Positions 43,630 through 51,637 of a stretch of DNA of 64,000 nucleotides are shown here, piece after piece. The notes under the pieces are model-generated. The model saw only the letters and a program-made list of their open reading frames with translations. It did no database searches and was not told the DNA's origin. This DNA comes from UBA1738 sp045655325 (lineage in GTDB: Bacteria; Bacillota; Clostridia; UBA1381). The translations under genes were made by a program, and so were the position numbers. Each line of letters starts with the position of its first letter. Position 1 is the stretch's first letter. The stretch covers positions 27,079-91,078 of the forward strand of contig JAZOOY010000062.1 in NCBI GenBank assembly GCA_045655325.1. The letters are read 5' to 3'.

Positions 43630-44568
43630 ATGAAAGGATTTTTCATATTAACTGTTGTCAGTTGTTTATTGCTTTCTGCCTGCACTAGCTCCGATGTTGG
43701 AATAATAGGCGGTGCAGACGGTCCTACAAGTGTATATGTAAAGGGTCAGTTTGGTGAGCAATACGAGAAAAAGCCTATCAGAATGTTCAATGTTGACGGG
43801 GATTTATACTATGATTCAGGTCTTGTAAGCGGGACAGAAGCCCGTTGCGGAGTGATGGATGGAAGCCTTAAAAAGACGGTAGAAGAAAATGAAATCCCGC
43901 AAAAATCAGGAGAGGCAAACTTTGATGTTGATGGCTATCAACACGCGACAAGTATTACCAAAGAAGTTTGTATTGACGGAGAATGGATAATTTTTAAAAA
44001 GTTCAATCCTGAGCATTCCAAAGGAATTGGCGAATTAAAATATGGATTTTATATCAAAGGGCGTTTGAATAATGCGGTAATAGACAGCGAAATAGTTGTA
44101 TTAACCGATAATAAAGACATAACCTTTTCACAGGTATACGAGCCACTATTAAGCTCACAGCTTGATGCAGGTAAGGACAATGGCATTGTAGTGTTTGAGC
44201 ATATTGTATCAGGCGACGAATGGGGACTTACTCTATATGCAGACAATGTCACCAATAAAGGAATGACCATTAAATTTGAGCAGTTTGGCGGTAATCCTGA
44301 TGGGGAATTTGGAACAGGCGCATGGTATAAGATAGAAAAACTGGTTGAAGATGAGTGGCAGGATGCTGAAGCTAAAATAGACAATCCGGTATGGAATATG
44401 ATTGGCTATATAATAAAAAGAAACGATATAACTGAATATGAAATAAATTGGGAATTTTTGTACGGAGAATTACCTGCAGGCTCATATAGATTAAGTAAAG
44501 AAATTGATTTTGGAAAACCAGGTAATTATGAAAAGAAGATATATTACGCATGGTTTGATATTGAGTAA
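43630..44568 (+). CDS. Lipoprotein with GIIGGADGPT motif and Big_14-like domain
   Basis: This 312-residue exported lipoprotein has a signal ending LLSAC with Cys18 lipidated, immediately followed by DVGIIGGADGPTSVYV (22-37). That motif is best known to me from the beta subunit of sodium-pumping decarboxylases, where it lies in the membrane. The C-terminal half (about 195-300) has the pattern LTLYADNVTNKGMTIKFEQFGG, TGAWYKIEKLVEDEWQ and INWEFLYGELPAGSYRL seen in the bacterial Ig-like Big_14 family. Function is unknown. I start it at ATG 43630 behind AAAGGAG; it follows the dehydrogenase gene closely. Confidence 0.75.
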   Translation: MKGFFILTVVSCLLLSACTSSDVGIIGGADGPTSVYVKGQFGEQYEKKPIRMFNVDGDLYYDSGLVSGTEARCGVMDGSLKKTVEENEIPQKSGEANFDVDGYQHATSITKEVCIDGEWIIFKKFNPEHSKGIGELKYGFYIKGRLNNAVIDSEIVVLTDNKDITFSQVYEPLLSSQLDAGKDNGIVVFEHIVSGDEWGLTLYADNVTNKGMTIKFEQFGGNPDGEFGTGAWYKIEKLVEDEWQDAEAKIDNPVWNMIGYIIKRNDITEYEINWEFLYGELPAGSYRLSKEIDFGKPGNYEKKIYYAWFDIE

Positions 44569-44610
44569 TTTTTTCACAGCGGGATATACTATTACCGAGG
44601 TGATTAAATT

Positions 44611-44739
44611 ATGGGCAAAGAGAAAGAGCAGGATAACAAGAAAACTGCAACCGATAATCAATGGGTTTCCACTGGTGTAACCCGTCCGACAGATAAATCA
44701 GTACGAAAAGATGGTCCTGGTGGAGAAGGTTCAAAATAA
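44611..44739 (+). CDS. 42-residue hydrophilic small protein
   Basis: A short ORF starts at ATG 44611 behind GAGGTGAT at 44597-44604. The product is Lys/Asp/Thr-rich in its first half and then reads TGVTRPTDKSVRKDGPGGEG, with no membrane segment, signal or Cys. A weak promoter-like pair (TTGAGT, 18 bases, TATACT) overlaps the end of the preceding lipoprotein gene, and a terminator follows the stop. The second half looks like a conserved motif rather than random translation, and I have an impression of similar small proteins in Clostridia, but I cannot name the family. Confidence 0.6.
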   Translation: MGKEKEQDNKKTATDNQWVSTGVTRPTDKSVRKDGPGGEGSK

Positions 44740-44747
44740 ACCATATA

Positions 44748-44787
44748 AATCAAGAGTAAACCAAAAGGTGATGCTCTTGATTTTTTT
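44748..44787 (+). terminator. Terminator after the small protein gene
   Basis: AAATCAAGAG pairs with CTCTTGATTT, with an inner ACC/GGT step, followed by seven Ts. Confidence 0.88.
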
Positions 44788-44792
44788 ATGGA

Positions 44793-44821
44793 TTGAAAAG
44801 AAGTTAAATGTATGATATAAT
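44793..44821 (+). promoter_or_regulatory. Promoter for the cupin and methyltransferase genes
   Basis: TTGAAA, 17 bases, TATAAT with extended TGA. Confidence 0.75.
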
Positions 44822-44858
44822 TAGTCATTGAAAAGAAGTAAAAATAAGGAGAAAAAGT

Positions 44859-45236
44859 ATGCAAGACGTTACAAAAGATAACAAATTCGGTGTTGAGATA
44901 TACGATTATAAAGGTGAAGACTACAAAACTGCAATGAGTTTTGGCGCTTGGCGAGTTGCATATCTTAACCACGGAGAAGAGTTTTCTGAAGAAAATTTCA
45001 TAAAAATAGAACGTCACAACGAAAGTGATGAAGTGTTCGTACTTCTTGAGGGCAAAGCCACTTTGATTATCGGCGAAGAACTTAACAAAATAGAAATGGA
45101 AACACACAAGCTATACAACGTGCCAAAAGGCGTGTGGCACCACATTTTCACATACGATGATGCAAGAGTACTGATTGTGGAAAATGAAGACACAGGAATT
45201 GAAAACTCGGATTTTATATACATTGAAAAGAAGTGA
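44859..45236 (+). CDS. Single-domain cupin protein
   Basis: This 125-residue protein has one beta-barrel cupin domain: RHNESDEVFVLLEGKATLIIG near residues 52-72 is cupin motif 1 and LYNVPKGVWHHIFTYDDARVLIVE is motif 2. His53, Glu58 and a His in VWHHI could bind a metal. Such small cupins range from sugar-binding sensors to isomerases and dioxygenases, so no reaction is proposed. AAGGAG precedes the ATG, and the methyltransferase gene follows after 11 bases. Confidence 0.85.
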   Translation: MQDVTKDNKFGVEIYDYKGEDYKTAMSFGAWRVAYLNHGEEFSEENFIKIERHNESDEVFVLLEGKATLIIGEELNKIEMETHKLYNVPKGVWHHIFTYDDARVLIVENEDTGIENSDFIYIEKK

Positions 45237-45247
45237 GGACATAAGTT

Positions 45248-46408
45248 ATGCTAAATACAATTTCTTATGTTATTGAAAACAGAATACTGAAAAAGCTTGT
45301 TTTAAGTAAGAGTGTGGATAAGGAAATCATCCGCACAACAGGCAGGCTTATTGAGATAAAAGGCGAAGTGTATCTGGCACTTGAAAGCTTTATGCAGGAC
45401 GGAAAAGCTATTCAAAAGAACATCCCCGAAAAGGAGGCAGTACAGAAACTATCCGAACTTGTGCCAGCTACATATAAGCAGGTTAACATCATAACAACTC
45501 AAGGTGATGCCGAAATTAAGGTTTCTAAAAAAGACAAAATCACAGTTATTGATAAGATAAAAAAGGACAAGCCAGGAAAAACACAGGTGGAAAAGAATAA
45601 CAAGGACAAAAACTACATTATTCCTGACGGTGAGCCTGTTGATTTCTTGATAGAGCTTGGTGTTCAGGACAAAAACGGACGTATTTTTGATAAAAAACGC
45701 TCAAAATTCCGACAGATAAACCGCTTTTTGGAGCTTGTATCTGACGTAGAAACTGACATTATTAAAGGCGATGATTTATATATCCTGGACCTTTGTTGCG
45801 GAAAAAGTTATTTAAGCTTTGCGATTTACTATTATTTCACCAAAATAAAGGGACTTGCCGTTCAAATGGACTGTGTTGACCTAAAAAAGGACGTTATAAA
45901 GTATTGCGGTGACGTGGCAGAAAAGCTTGGTTATAGTGGACTTAACTTTGTCTGTGGCGATATAAAGGACTTTAAGATAAAAAGAGCACCTGACCTTACA
46001 GTATCACTCCACGCATGCGATATTGCAACGGATATCGTGCTTGCAAAAGGCATAGATTCTGCTTCTAGAGTTATAATGTCAACGCCGTGTTGTCATCACG
46101 AAATGATGGGACAGCTAAAGGCAAAAGGCGAAGTTACTGATGTTTTAATGAAACACTCAATCTTAAAGCAGAAATTTGCGGATAGTTTAACCGATGCACT
46201 AAGATGCAAGGTGCTTGAAATAAACGGATACGAGGTAAATGCTTTAGAGCTTATTGACCCTGAAGAAACACCGAAAAATGTGCTTATACGTGCTGTTAAA
46301 AAGGGCAAAATATCAAGTGGAGATGCGGATAAACTAAAAGCCGAATACAAAGATATTTGCGATATGTTCGGCATAAACCCATACCTTTGGGATTCTTACG
46401 CAAAATAG
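45248..46408 (+). CDS. SAM-dependent methyltransferase (PF13679-like)
   Basis: This 386-residue protein has a lysine-rich N-terminal region of about 140 residues, then a Rossmann methyltransferase domain. LDLCCGKSYLS (180-190) is the SAM motif, VSLHACDIATD near 252-262 and TPCCHHEM (279-286) complete a pattern typical of Methyltransf_32, the family related to GSTCD and TRM13-like enzymes. The clustered Cys and His (C281, C282, H283, H284) are conserved in that group. An RNA substrate is plausible but not shown. It follows the cupin gene as its operon partner. Confidence 0.8.
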   Translation: MLNTISYVIENRILKKLVLSKSVDKEIIRTTGRLIEIKGEVYLALESFMQDGKAIQKNIPEKEAVQKLSELVPATYKQVNIITTQGDAEIKVSKKDKITVIDKIKKDKPGKTQVEKNNKDKNYIIPDGEPVDFLIELGVQDKNGRIFDKKRSKFRQINRFLELVSDVETDIIKGDDLYILDLCCGKSYLSFAIYYYFTKIKGLAVQMDCVDLKKDVIKYCGDVAEKLGYSGLNFVCGDIKDFKIKRAPDLTVSLHACDIATDIVLAKGIDSASRVIMSTPCCHHEMMGQLKAKGEVTDVLMKHSILKQKFADSLTDALRCKVLEINGYEVNALELIDPEETPKNVLIRAVKKGKISSGDADKLKAEYKDICDMFGINPYLWDSYAK

Positions 46409-46409
46409 T

Positions 46410-46438
46410 TTGACAAAATAATTTTATAGCAGTATAAT
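46410..46438 (+). promoter_or_regulatory. Consensus promoter for the Mrp-type gene
   Basis: TTGACA, 17 bases, TATAAT, with the -35 starting just after the methyltransferase stop. Confidence 0.85.
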
Positions 46439-46475
46439 TACAAGGATGCTATTTGATATATAGGAGGAAGAATAA

Positions 46476-47300
46476 ATGAGTGAAAGTTGTTCACATAACT
46501 GCGAAAGCTGTTCTGCAAATTGTAGTTCAAGAGAAAAAGAGAGCCTTTTAGCTCCTTTAATGGACGGAAGCTCTGTTAAAAAAGTTATTGGCGTTGTAAG
46601 TGGTAAAGGCGGTGTTGGAAAGAGCCTTGTAACATCACTTTTAGCTGTTCTATCACAAAGAGCAGGATATAATACAGCAATTTTGGATGCGGACATTACA
46701 GGCCCATCAATCCCAAAAACATTTGGTATCAAAGGAAGAGCAGAAGCCTGCGAGTTTGGTCTTTTGCCATCAAAATCAAAGATGGGCACAAAGATTATGT
46801 CATTAAATCTTTTAACTGAAAACGAAACTGACCCGGTTATCTGGCGTGGCCCTGTAATTGCAGGAACAGTAAAACAATTCTGGACAGATGTGGTTTGGGA
46901 AGATGTTGACTATATGTTCATCGATATGCCACCGGGAACAGGCGACGTTCCGCTAACAGTATTCCAGTCCATTCCGGTTGATGCAATCGTAATTGTATCA
47001 TCACCGCAGGAGCTTGTTGGAATGATTGTTGAAAAGGCTGTTAAAATGGCAAAGATGATGAATATCCCTGTTCTTGCGCTTGTTGAAAATATGAGCTATG
47101 TAACTTGTCCTGACTGTGGCAAGGAAATCCGTATTTTCGGCGAAAGCCACATTGAAGAAATCGCAGAGAGAAACGGAATTAGCCGAACTGCAAAAATTCC
47201 TATGGATATGCGCCTTGCGGGTGCTTGCGATAAGGGTATGATTGAACTCTTTGACGGAAACTGGCTTGACGAAGTGTTTGGTGCAATAGAGAAACTATAA
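46476..47300 (+). CDS. Mrp/NBP35 family iron-sulfur carrier ATPase
   Basis: This 274-residue P-loop protein has the deviant Walker A GKGGVGKS at 43-50, DADITGPSIPK, the switch MPPGTGD, and CPDCG near residue 210 (CxxC that bridges a 4Fe-4S cluster in the dimer). The N-terminus has four cysteines at 5, 9, 12 and 16, resembling the N-terminal ferredoxin-like motif of NBP35 rather than the DUF59 domain of many bacterial Mrp proteins. It should carry or deliver Fe-S clusters in the cytosol. It is a single gene between promoter and terminator, behind GGAGGAAG. Confidence 0.92.
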   Translation: MSESCSHNCESCSANCSSREKESLLAPLMDGSSVKKVIGVVSGKGGVGKSLVTSLLAVLSQRAGYNTAILDADITGPSIPKTFGIKGRAEACEFGLLPSKSKMGTKIMSLNLLTENETDPVIWRGPVIAGTVKQFWTDVVWEDVDYMFIDMPPGTGDVPLTVFQSIPVDAIVIVSSPQELVGMIVEKAVKMAKMMNIPVLALVENMSYVTCPDCGKEIRIFGESHIEEIAERNGISRTAKIPMDMRLAGACDKGMIELFDGNWLDEVFGAIEKL

Positions 47301-47327
47301 AAAAAGACCTGAATTTCAGGTCTTTTT
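47301..47327. terminator. Bidirectional terminator between the Mrp and araC-type genes
   Basis: AAAAAGACCTGA pairs with TCAGGTCTTTTT around ATT; A and T runs suit both directions. Confidence 0.88.
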
Positions 47328-48174
47328 AATTTTCTTCGCGGAATTTTGCAGGGGTTGTACCCTTGATTTCTTTAAAGGTCTTAATAAAATAGCTAAGGTC
47401 ATTAAACCCTGAAGAATATGCAATATCAGTAACGCTCATATCAGAGTTTAAAAGCTTTCTTGATGCCTTTTCAATTCGGTATGCTTTAAGATATTCGGTA
47501 GGTGTCTTCAAGGTCATTTTCTTGAAAAAGGCACAGAAGTATTTTGGCGACATTACCGCAATTTGCGCCATATCATCAAGTGTTATTGGCTTGTCATAGT
47601 TGCTTCTTATATAGGAAAGCACATTTTTTAGTTTAGGGATATTTTTGTCTTGTAAAACTTCATTTTCGCTACTGTTTGAGTGGTACAGGTGATTATCAAT
47701 GATAATACCGAAAAGCCTATAAAGTGCACCGATTACGCTGAATTTATAGCCAGAAGACATATTGTTCATAGAAGAAAAAAGATTCTCTATACTTTGGTGG
47801 AGTTCATCATCTTGGTAAGGAAAAAACTCGTCAATTTTGTATTCAAGGTTTAAAATACTATCTATAAAATATCTGCAGGCAGCATCCTTTGTTGAAAGCA
47901 TCTCCATATTCATTACTACACATTCATAAGTGCAATCTTCTGTTGGGAAAGCACTGTGGACAGTTTCGCAATTAACAAAAACTATATCGCCTTTTTTTGC
48001 AGTATATTCCTGGTTTGAAAGTCGCACTGTTAAAACACCGTCTAAAACCTTGATTATTTCGACGTTTGTGTGCCAGTGGGATGCCATTTCAAACTTCGGG
48101 TGATGTTTATCTACGTGATAAAGCTGAATAGGGAAATCAAGTGTTCCGTGTTGCTTTAGTTCGTTATACCCCAT
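47326..48174 (-). CDS. AraC-family regulator divergent from fucI
   Basis: This 282-residue protein has an N-terminal cupin sensor (HWHTNVEIIKVLDG near residues 33-46) and a C-terminal AraC double helix-turn-helix (ITLDDMAQIAVMSPKYFCAFFK and SVTDIAYSSGFNDLSYFIKTFK regions). Divergence from fucI over a spacer of 162 bases makes it the likely regulator of that gene. It differs in sequence from the AraC protein at 35.8-36.7 kb. AAAGGAG lies before its ATG. The inducer is not known; L-fucose or D-arabinose would fit the partner. Confidence 0.9.
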   Translation of the reverse strand: MGYNELKQHGTLDFPIQLYHVDKHHPKFEMASHWHTNVEIIKVLDGVLTVRLSNQEYTAKKGDIVFVNCETVHSAFPTEDCTYECVVMNMEMLSTKDAACRYFIDSILNLEYKIDEFFPYQDDELHQSIENLFSSMNNMSSGYKFSVIGALYRLFGIIIDNHLYHSNSSENEVLQDKNIPKLKNVLSYIRSNYDKPITLDDMAQIAVMSPKYFCAFFKKMTLKTPTEYLKAYRIEKASRKLLNSDMSVTDIAYSSGFNDLSYFIKTFKEIKGTTPAKFREEN

Positions 48175-48336
48175 AAATGTCTCCTTTGTCTATAAAATCA
48201 TATAAAATACATAAAAACGGAATATTTTTAGTAAAAAATGTGAATATAATTATACTTTTTATTATTGTAGCACAAGTATTTAATTAAAGTCAAGCGTATA
48301 ATTTATAGTATAAAATAGCGATAGGAGGATTTTGAT

Positions 48337-50148
48337 ATGGCAAAAAACAGACTAGTAGGAGATTATCCTGTTATTGGAATCCGTCCAACAATTGACGGAC
48401 GAAGAGGACCACTAAAGGTAAGAGAATCTTTAGAGGACCAGACAATGAATATGGCAAAGGCAGCAGCCCGGCTTATTACATCAAATCTTAAATATTCAAA
48501 CGGCGAGCCTGTAAAGGTAGTTATCGCTGACACAACAATAGGTAGAGTGGCAGAAGCTGCAGCTTGCCGTGAAAAGTTTAAAAAAGAGGGCGTTGACATT
48601 ACACTGACTGTTACACCTTGCTGGTGCTACGGATCAGAAACAATGGATATGGACCCTATGACAATCAAGGGCGTTTGGGGATTTAACGGAACAGAAAGAC
48701 CAGGTGCTGTGTACTTAGCAGCAGTACTTGCATCTCACGCACAGAAAGGACTTCCTGCATTTGGTATTTACGGTCACGATGTTCAGAATATGGACGAATC
48801 AGACAAGATTCCTGAAGACGTTGCAGAAAAGATTTTGAGATTTGCTCGTGCAGCAGTTGCAGCGGCAACAATGCGTGGCAAGTCATACCTACAGATTGGT
48901 TCAATTTGTATGGGTATAGGCGGTTCAATTATTGACGTTGACTTCATCGAAGAATACCTTGGCATGAGAGTTGAATCAGTTGACGAGGTGGAAATCATCC
49001 GCCGAATGACAGAGGGTATCTATGACGAAGCAGAATTCAAAAAGGCACTAGCATGGGCAAAAGAAAAGTGCAATATGGGCTTTGACAAGAACCCGGAAGA
49101 TATGCAAAAGAGCGATAAGGAAAAGGAAGAACAGTTCGAGTTTGTTGTTAAGATGATGTGCATCATCAAAGACTTAATGAACGGTAACGAAAACTTACCT
49201 GAAGGCTGCGAAGAAGAAATGGTTGGTCATAACGCTATCGCAGCAGGATTCCAGGGACAAAGACAGTGGACAGACTTCTATCCAAACTGTGACTTCCCTG
49301 AATCAATGCTTAACACTTCATTTGACTGGAACGGTGCAAGGGAACCTTACATATTAGCAACTGAAAATGACGTACTAAACGGTATTGGTATGCTTTTCGG
49401 AAAACTACTAACAAATAGACCTCAAATGTTTGCAGACGTGAGAACATACTGGAGCGGTGACGCTGTAAAGCGTGCTGCGGGATACAAGATTAAGGGCAAG
49501 GCAAAAGATGCTGACGGATTTATTCACCTAATCAACTCAGGTGCTTGCTGTCTTGATGCTTGTGGTGAAGTTACGGACGAAAATGGAAATGCTGTAATGA
49601 AACAGTGGTGGGAAATGACAGAAGCTGACCAGGATAAGGTTATGGCGGCAACAACCTGGAATATGGCTGACCTTGGATACTTCCGTGGTGGCGGATTCTC
49701 ATCAAGATTCCTAACACGCGCTGAAATGCCTGCTACAATGATAAGACTTAACCTTGTTAAAGGTCTTGGCCCAGTTCTTCAGATTGCAGAAGGCTGGACA
49801 ATTAATCTTCCTGACGAAGTATCTGATACACTTTGGAAGAGAACAGACTACACATGGCCATGCACTTGGTTTGCTCCAAGATGTGATGGTAAGGAAGGTA
49901 GCCCATTCAAAACTGCTTATGAAGTTATGAATAACTGGGGTGCAAACCACGGTGCGATTTCTTACGGACATATCGGTGCTGACCTTATCACACTATGTTC
50001 AATTTTAAGAATTCCTGTATGTATGCACAACGTACCTGAAGATAAAATTTTCCGTCCAGCTTCTTGGAACGCATTTGGTATGGATAAAGAAGGTCAAGAT
50101 TACAGAGCTTGTAACGCTTACGGCCCAATGTATAAGAACATTAAATAA
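48337..50148 (+). CDS. fucI: L-fucose/D-arabinose isomerase
   Basis: This 603-residue enzyme converts L-fucose to L-fuculose, and in many cases also D-arabinose to D-ribulose, using Mn2+. The start PVIGIRPTIDGRRGPLKVRESLE in residues 11-33, the PCWCYGSETMDMDP block and the substrate-binding SICMGIGGSIIDVDFIEEYLGMR region are FucI landmarks; the final metal His lies in NHGAISYGHIG. Length agrees with E. coli FucI (591). FucK and FucA are absent here, so downstream steps must be elsewhere. ATAGGAGG precedes the ATG; a TATAAT occurs at 48297 with a poor -35, consistent with activation. Confidence 0.95.
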   Translation: MAKNRLVGDYPVIGIRPTIDGRRGPLKVRESLEDQTMNMAKAAARLITSNLKYSNGEPVKVVIADTTIGRVAEAAACREKFKKEGVDITLTVTPCWCYGSETMDMDPMTIKGVWGFNGTERPGAVYLAAVLASHAQKGLPAFGIYGHDVQNMDESDKIPEDVAEKILRFARAAVAAATMRGKSYLQIGSICMGIGGSIIDVDFIEEYLGMRVESVDEVEIIRRMTEGIYDEAEFKKALAWAKEKCNMGFDKNPEDMQKSDKEKEEQFEFVVKMMCIIKDLMNGNENLPEGCEEEMVGHNAIAAGFQGQRQWTDFYPNCDFPESMLNTSFDWNGAREPYILATENDVLNGIGMLFGKLLTNRPQMFADVRTYWSGDAVKRAAGYKIKGKAKDADGFIHLINSGACCLDACGEVTDENGNAVMKQWWEMTEADQDKVMAATTWNMADLGYFRGGGFSSRFLTRAEMPATMIRLNLVKGLGPVLQIAEGWTINLPDEVSDTLWKRTDYTWPCTWFAPRCDGKEGSPFKTAYEVMNNWGANHGAISYGHIGADLITLCSILRIPVCMHNVPEDKIFRPASWNAFGMDKEGQDYRACNAYGPMYKNIK

Positions 50149-50151
50149 TTT

Positions 50152-50181
50152 AAAAATACCCGATTCGTCGGGTATTTTTTT
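50152..50181 (+). terminator. Terminator after fucI
   Basis: AAATACCCGA-TTCG-TCGGGTATTT with a T run. Confidence 0.92.
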
Positions 50182-50182
50182 G

Positions 50183-50211
50183 TTGCAAAAAAAGGCGAAA
50201 TATGGTACAAT
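50183..50211 (+). promoter_or_regulatory. Promoter for sstT
   Basis: TTGCAA, 17 bases, TACAAT with extended TGG. Confidence 0.7.
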
Positions 50212-50263
50212 ATACACAATTACTATATTAAATCGATAAAGATTTAAGAGAAAGGAGAGTATT

Positions 50264-50285
50264 GATGTATTTAAAAAAATACATC
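50264..50285 (+). promoter_or_regulatory. Hairpin in the sstT leader
   Basis: GATGTATTT and AAATACATC pair perfectly over a short A-rich loop. The stem covers the start of the leader ORF and separates the only good ribosome binding site from the sstT start. Confidence 0.55.
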
Positions 50286-50345
50286 ATACATTACGATTAT
50301 GAAAAAAATGTTCGGTTTTTACACAAAAACACCGCTAATAGCTAA
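50265..50345 (+). CDS. 26-residue leader ORF overlapping the sstT start
   Basis: ATG 50265 lies 7 bases after AAAGGAG at 50251-50257, the only strong site in this leader. The reading runs 26 codons in a frame different from sstT and stops 44 bases inside it. The product is basic and aromatic (begins MYLKKYIIHYDYEK). It may be a regulatory leader that couples translation to sstT, or the binding site may serve sstT by a folded leader. No homologue is recognised. Confidence 0.45.
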   Translation: MYLKKYIIHYDYEKNVRFLHKNTANS

Positions 50346-51522
50346 AATCGCAGTTGGTCTTATTATCGGTATTTGCCTTGGACTATGGGTGCCACAGGCA
50401 GCGTTTGTCACATTATTTGGTGACATATTTGTTGGTGCATTAAAAGCAGTTGCACCTGTTTTGGTTTTTGTGCTTGTAATTGCGTCCCTTGCAAGTGCAG
50501 GTCAGGGAATCGGTAAAAGATTCAGTAAAGTTATATTCTTCTATATGCTAAGTACATTCTTGGCAGCGGTTGTTGCAGTTATTGCAAGTTTCATTGTAAA
50601 GCCTACAATTCCTCTTGCGCAAGCAGTTGAGCAGGCAGCTCCAACAGGACTTGGAGAGGTGTTTAAGGCACTACTTTCAAATATGGTAATGAACCCTGTA
50701 AGTTCACTAATCAATGCTAACTATGTTGGTATTCTTACTTGGGCAGTTGTATTTGGTCTTGCACTACGTGTTGGAGCAGGTGAAAAGACAAGAGAAGTTT
50801 TAACAGACATTTCAAATGCGGTTTCAAAGGCTGTTTCTTGGGTAATCCAGCTTGCACCATTCGGTATTTTAGGTCTTGTTTACGGATCTGTTAGTGAATA
50901 TGGTATCGAGATCTTCACAGATTATGGTATTCTTCTTGCAGTATTGGTTGGAAGTATGATTTTGGTAGCTTTAGTTGTTGACCCACTGATCGTAGCTATT
51001 GCTCTTAAAAAGAACCCATATCCATTGGTATTCAAGTGCTTCAAGGAATCAGGCGTTACAGCGTTCTTCACAAGAAGTTCTGCTGCTAACATTCCTGTTA
51101 ATATGAGCCTTTGCGAAAAGCTTGGACTTGACAGAGAACACTACAGCGTATCAATCCCTCTTGGTGCGACAATCAATATGGATGGAGCGGCAATTACAAT
51201 CACAGTTATGTCCCTTGCTGCGGCATTCTCACAGGGAATTGATGTAAATATTATAATTGCTATTATCTTAAGCTTTGTTGCAACATTGGGTGCTTGCGGA
51301 GCATCAGGCGTTGCAGGCGGATCACTTCTATTGATTCCGATGGCTTGCTCACTTTTGGGCATAGGTCAGGATATCGCAATGCAGGTTGTGGCAGTAGGAT
51401 TCATCATCGGCGTTGTGCAGGATTCTTTGGAAACTGCAATCAACTCATCAGGCGACGTTATCTTCTGTGCTACTGCAGAATATATGGAATGGAAAAAAGA
51501 AGGAAAAGACCTTCCATTTTAA
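50299..51522 (+). CDS. sstT: Serine/threonine:Na+ symporter
   Basis: This 407-residue membrane protein of the dicarboxylate/amino acid:cation symporter family imports serine and threonine with sodium. It lines up closely with E. coli SstT as I recall it, especially VGALKAVAPVLVFVLVIASLA, FFTRSSAANIPVNMSLCEKL, SIPLGATINMDGAAITITV and ACGASGVAGGSLLLIP (each a separate block). The start at ATG 50299 gives the expected N-terminus, but no Shine-Dalgarno sequence precedes it; a short leader ORF overlaps it instead. No serine-deaminase gene is beside it. Confidence 0.94.
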   Translation: MKKMFGFYTKTPLIAKIAVGLIIGICLGLWVPQAAFVTLFGDIFVGALKAVAPVLVFVLVIASLASAGQGIGKRFSKVIFFYMLSTFLAAVVAVIASFIVKPTIPLAQAVEQAAPTGLGEVFKALLSNMVMNPVSSLINANYVGILTWAVVFGLALRVGAGEKTREVLTDISNAVSKAVSWVIQLAPFGILGLVYGSVSEYGIEIFTDYGILLAVLVGSMILVALVVDPLIVAIALKKNPYPLVFKCFKESGVTAFFTRSSAANIPVNMSLCEKLGLDREHYSVSIPLGATINMDGAAITITVMSLAAAFSQGIDVNIIIAIILSFVATLGACGASGVAGGSLLLIPMACSLLGIGQDIAMQVVAVGFIIGVVQDSLETAINSSGDVIFCATAEYMEWKKEGKDLPF

Positions 51523-51542
51523 TCGTAAATAATGATAAAAAT

Positions 51543-51583
51543 ACCCGACAGTTTTAAGGATGAAGTCCTAAAGTCGGGTTTTT
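51543..51583 (+). terminator. Terminator after sstT
   Basis: ACCCGAC pairs with GTCGGGT, with an inner AGGA/TCCT helix, followed by TTTT. Confidence 0.85.
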
Positions 51584-51593
51584 GCTACACAAT

Positions 51594-51633
51594 AAAAGCC
51601 ATATCAAAATGTTTCATTTTGATATGGCTTTTT
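51594..51633 (-). terminator. Terminator after csaB
   Basis: AAAAGCCATATCAAAATG pairs with CATTTTGATATGGCTTTT around TTT, just beyond the csaB stop on the minus strand. Confidence 0.88.
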
Positions 51634-51637
51634 GATT

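Noticed and set aside
44611..45236. Toxin-antitoxin pair (42-residue protein and cupin)
   Set aside because: A terminator and a promoter separate them, and neither resembles a known toxin or antitoxin.
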